Position numbers and translations under genes: made by a program | Notes under the pieces: model-generated | The model's input: only the letters and a program-made list of their open reading frames with translations | Databases searched by the model: none | Told to the model about the DNA's origin: nothing | Origin: an uncultured Lachnospiraceae bacterium | GTDB lineage: Bacteria; Bacillota; Clostridia; Lachnospirales; Lachnospiraceae | Reading direction: 5' to 3' | Assembly: GCA_910587295.1 (NCBI GenBank) | Contig: CAJULP010000051.1 | Span: forward strand, 1 to 39,305 | DNA length: 39,305 nt | Shown here: positions 38,799 through 39,305 of the stretch, in pieces | How the letters are laid out: each line of letters begins with the position of its first letter | How positions within the stretch are numbered: position 1 is the first letter of the stretch

Positions 38799-38920
38799 TG
38801 ATGCTACTCTCCGATCGGGAATAAACCTGCCAGTCAGCGAATATGTTCCCACCAGAAGAAGAGCCGGATTGCAGAAGTATTTCCATTAAGTCGGGGACTT
38901 CCATTTTATACAAAAAACCA

Positions 38921-38955
38921 GAAAAAATCCCCAAAACACACAAGTTCTGGGGATT
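38921..38955 (-). terminator. Intrinsic terminator (minus strand)
   Basis: On the minus strand AATCCCC (38955-38949) pairs with GGGGATT (38932-38926), followed by TTTTCTGGTTTTTTG. It would end transcription of the partial gene at the right edge. The stretch 38799-39088 holds no other feature that I recognise. Confidence 0.6.
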
Positions 38956-39088
38956 GGAAGAGAATTACCTCTTGCATAGTTCCGAACGCCCAAAATACAG
39001 CATTTTCAAGCACTTTGTCAATTACCTGTCACTTACCCGTACTATTTTGTAATATCTCATACCTTTTCATTATATAAATTACCGCACT

Positions 39089-39305
39089 CTATTTTACATT
39101 TTCTATAAATTTTTCATACCAAAGCGGTATCTCATGTGAAACTCTTACCGACTTTCCATTCTTATTTTGAGTTTCCCCATTTTTAAGACGTACCCCCGCC
39201 AGAATCCGCCAAACTAAAGTATTCAAATAAAGTCATCTGCTGTGATTTGACTTTTGGCGGGATATAGCTGCCTATCCCGGTGTACCGGACAATACCCTCT
39301 CTATC
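39089..39305 (-). pseudogene. C-terminal end of an unidentified gene with a G-run frameshift
   Basis: At the right edge a minus-strand frame reads GIVRYTGIGSYIPPKVKSQQ and MTLFEYFSLADSGGGTS-stop. A second frame carries LKNGETQNKNGKSVRVSH and EIPLWYEKFIENVK to a TAG at 39089-39091. Removing one G from the G5 run (39193-39197) joins them as ADSGGVRLKNGETQ, a plausible single protein. I cannot name it. SQQMTLFEYF resembles a sliding-clamp-binding motif (QLxLF type), which would suggest a DNA-replication or repair protein, but this is weak. Confidence 0.45.

Noticed and set aside
1..39305. Search for CRISPR arrays, tRNA or rRNA genes and phage structural genes
   Set aside because: No regularly spaced repeats, cloverleaf or ribosomal sequence, or phage gene set was recognised by eye; a tRNAscan or Infernal run would settle small RNAs.

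Overview
The window looks like a chromosomal stretch from an anaerobic gut Firmicute of the Lachnospiraceae type (Blautia, Dorea or Lachnoclostridium-like). The evidence is gene content: CD3324, DUF1062 and DUF2461 family genes, a LytTR/DUF3021 pair, a BlaI/M56 pair, GH127, a stand-alone glycyl-radical protein, AGGAGG-type ribosome sites, and consensus sigma-A promoters. This is inference from families; no rRNA or tRNA gene was seen.

Region 1 (1-3.1 kb) is accessory DNA. It has the end of an insertion-sequence-like element cutting a small helper gene, a small XRE regulator, nested inverted repeats, then a GNAT acetyltransferase, a DUF1062 gene and a CD3324-type HTH gene. The last two share an unusual inverted repeat upstream. 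Region 2 (2.9-7 kb, plus strand) has a methyltransferase behind a structured leader with a 12-codon leader ORF, a MerR/TipAS regulator behind a 19-bp-spacer promoter, a deleted flavin-binding (PPOX) gene, an ECF-like sigma factor and a DUF2461 protein.

Region 3 (7-15.6 kb, minus strand) holds an Eis-like acetyltransferase, a membrane XRE regulator, an ABC-2 exporter whose ATPase is fused in frame to the first residues of a lost GntR (YtrA-type) regulator, a 79-residue GrcA-like glycyl-radical protein behind a Crp/Fnr-type palindrome at about -41.5, a LytTR-DUF3021-ABC module, a Crp/Fnr regulator and a YkgJ-type cysteine-cluster protein. Region 4 (15.8-18.9 kb, plus) is a three-gene ABC-2 exporter followed by 3-methyladenine DNA glycosylase I.

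Region 5 (19-28.5 kb, minus) is the most interesting part: one operon of BtpA/SgcQ TIM-barrel protein, creatininase-family amidohydrolase, sugar-binding lipoprotein, RbsA-like ATPase, two RbsC-like permeases, DeoR regulator, M42 (SgcX-like) peptidase and FGGY kinase. It resembles the uncharacterised E. coli sgc cluster with its PTS replaced by an ABC importer and with an amidohydrolase and a kinase added. It would import a sugar conjugate, cleave it by hydrolysis and phosphorylate the sugar. Three of its genes look damaged (BtpA frameshift; apparent internal deletions in the binding protein and the kinase). Upstream lie a phosphoribosyltransferase and a GH127 arabinofuranosidase divergent from an AraC regulator.

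Region 6 (32-37.3 kb, minus) is a BlaI repressor, M56 sensor protease and YARHG lipoprotein operon behind two identical 15-bp operators. Region 7 (37.3-39.3 kb) has a decayed MacB-type ABC transporter and the frameshifted end of an unidentified gene. Across the window at least five genes show apparent internal deletions that keep frame and two show single-base frameshifts. That pattern deserves a check, because it may be real gene decay or an assembly artefact.
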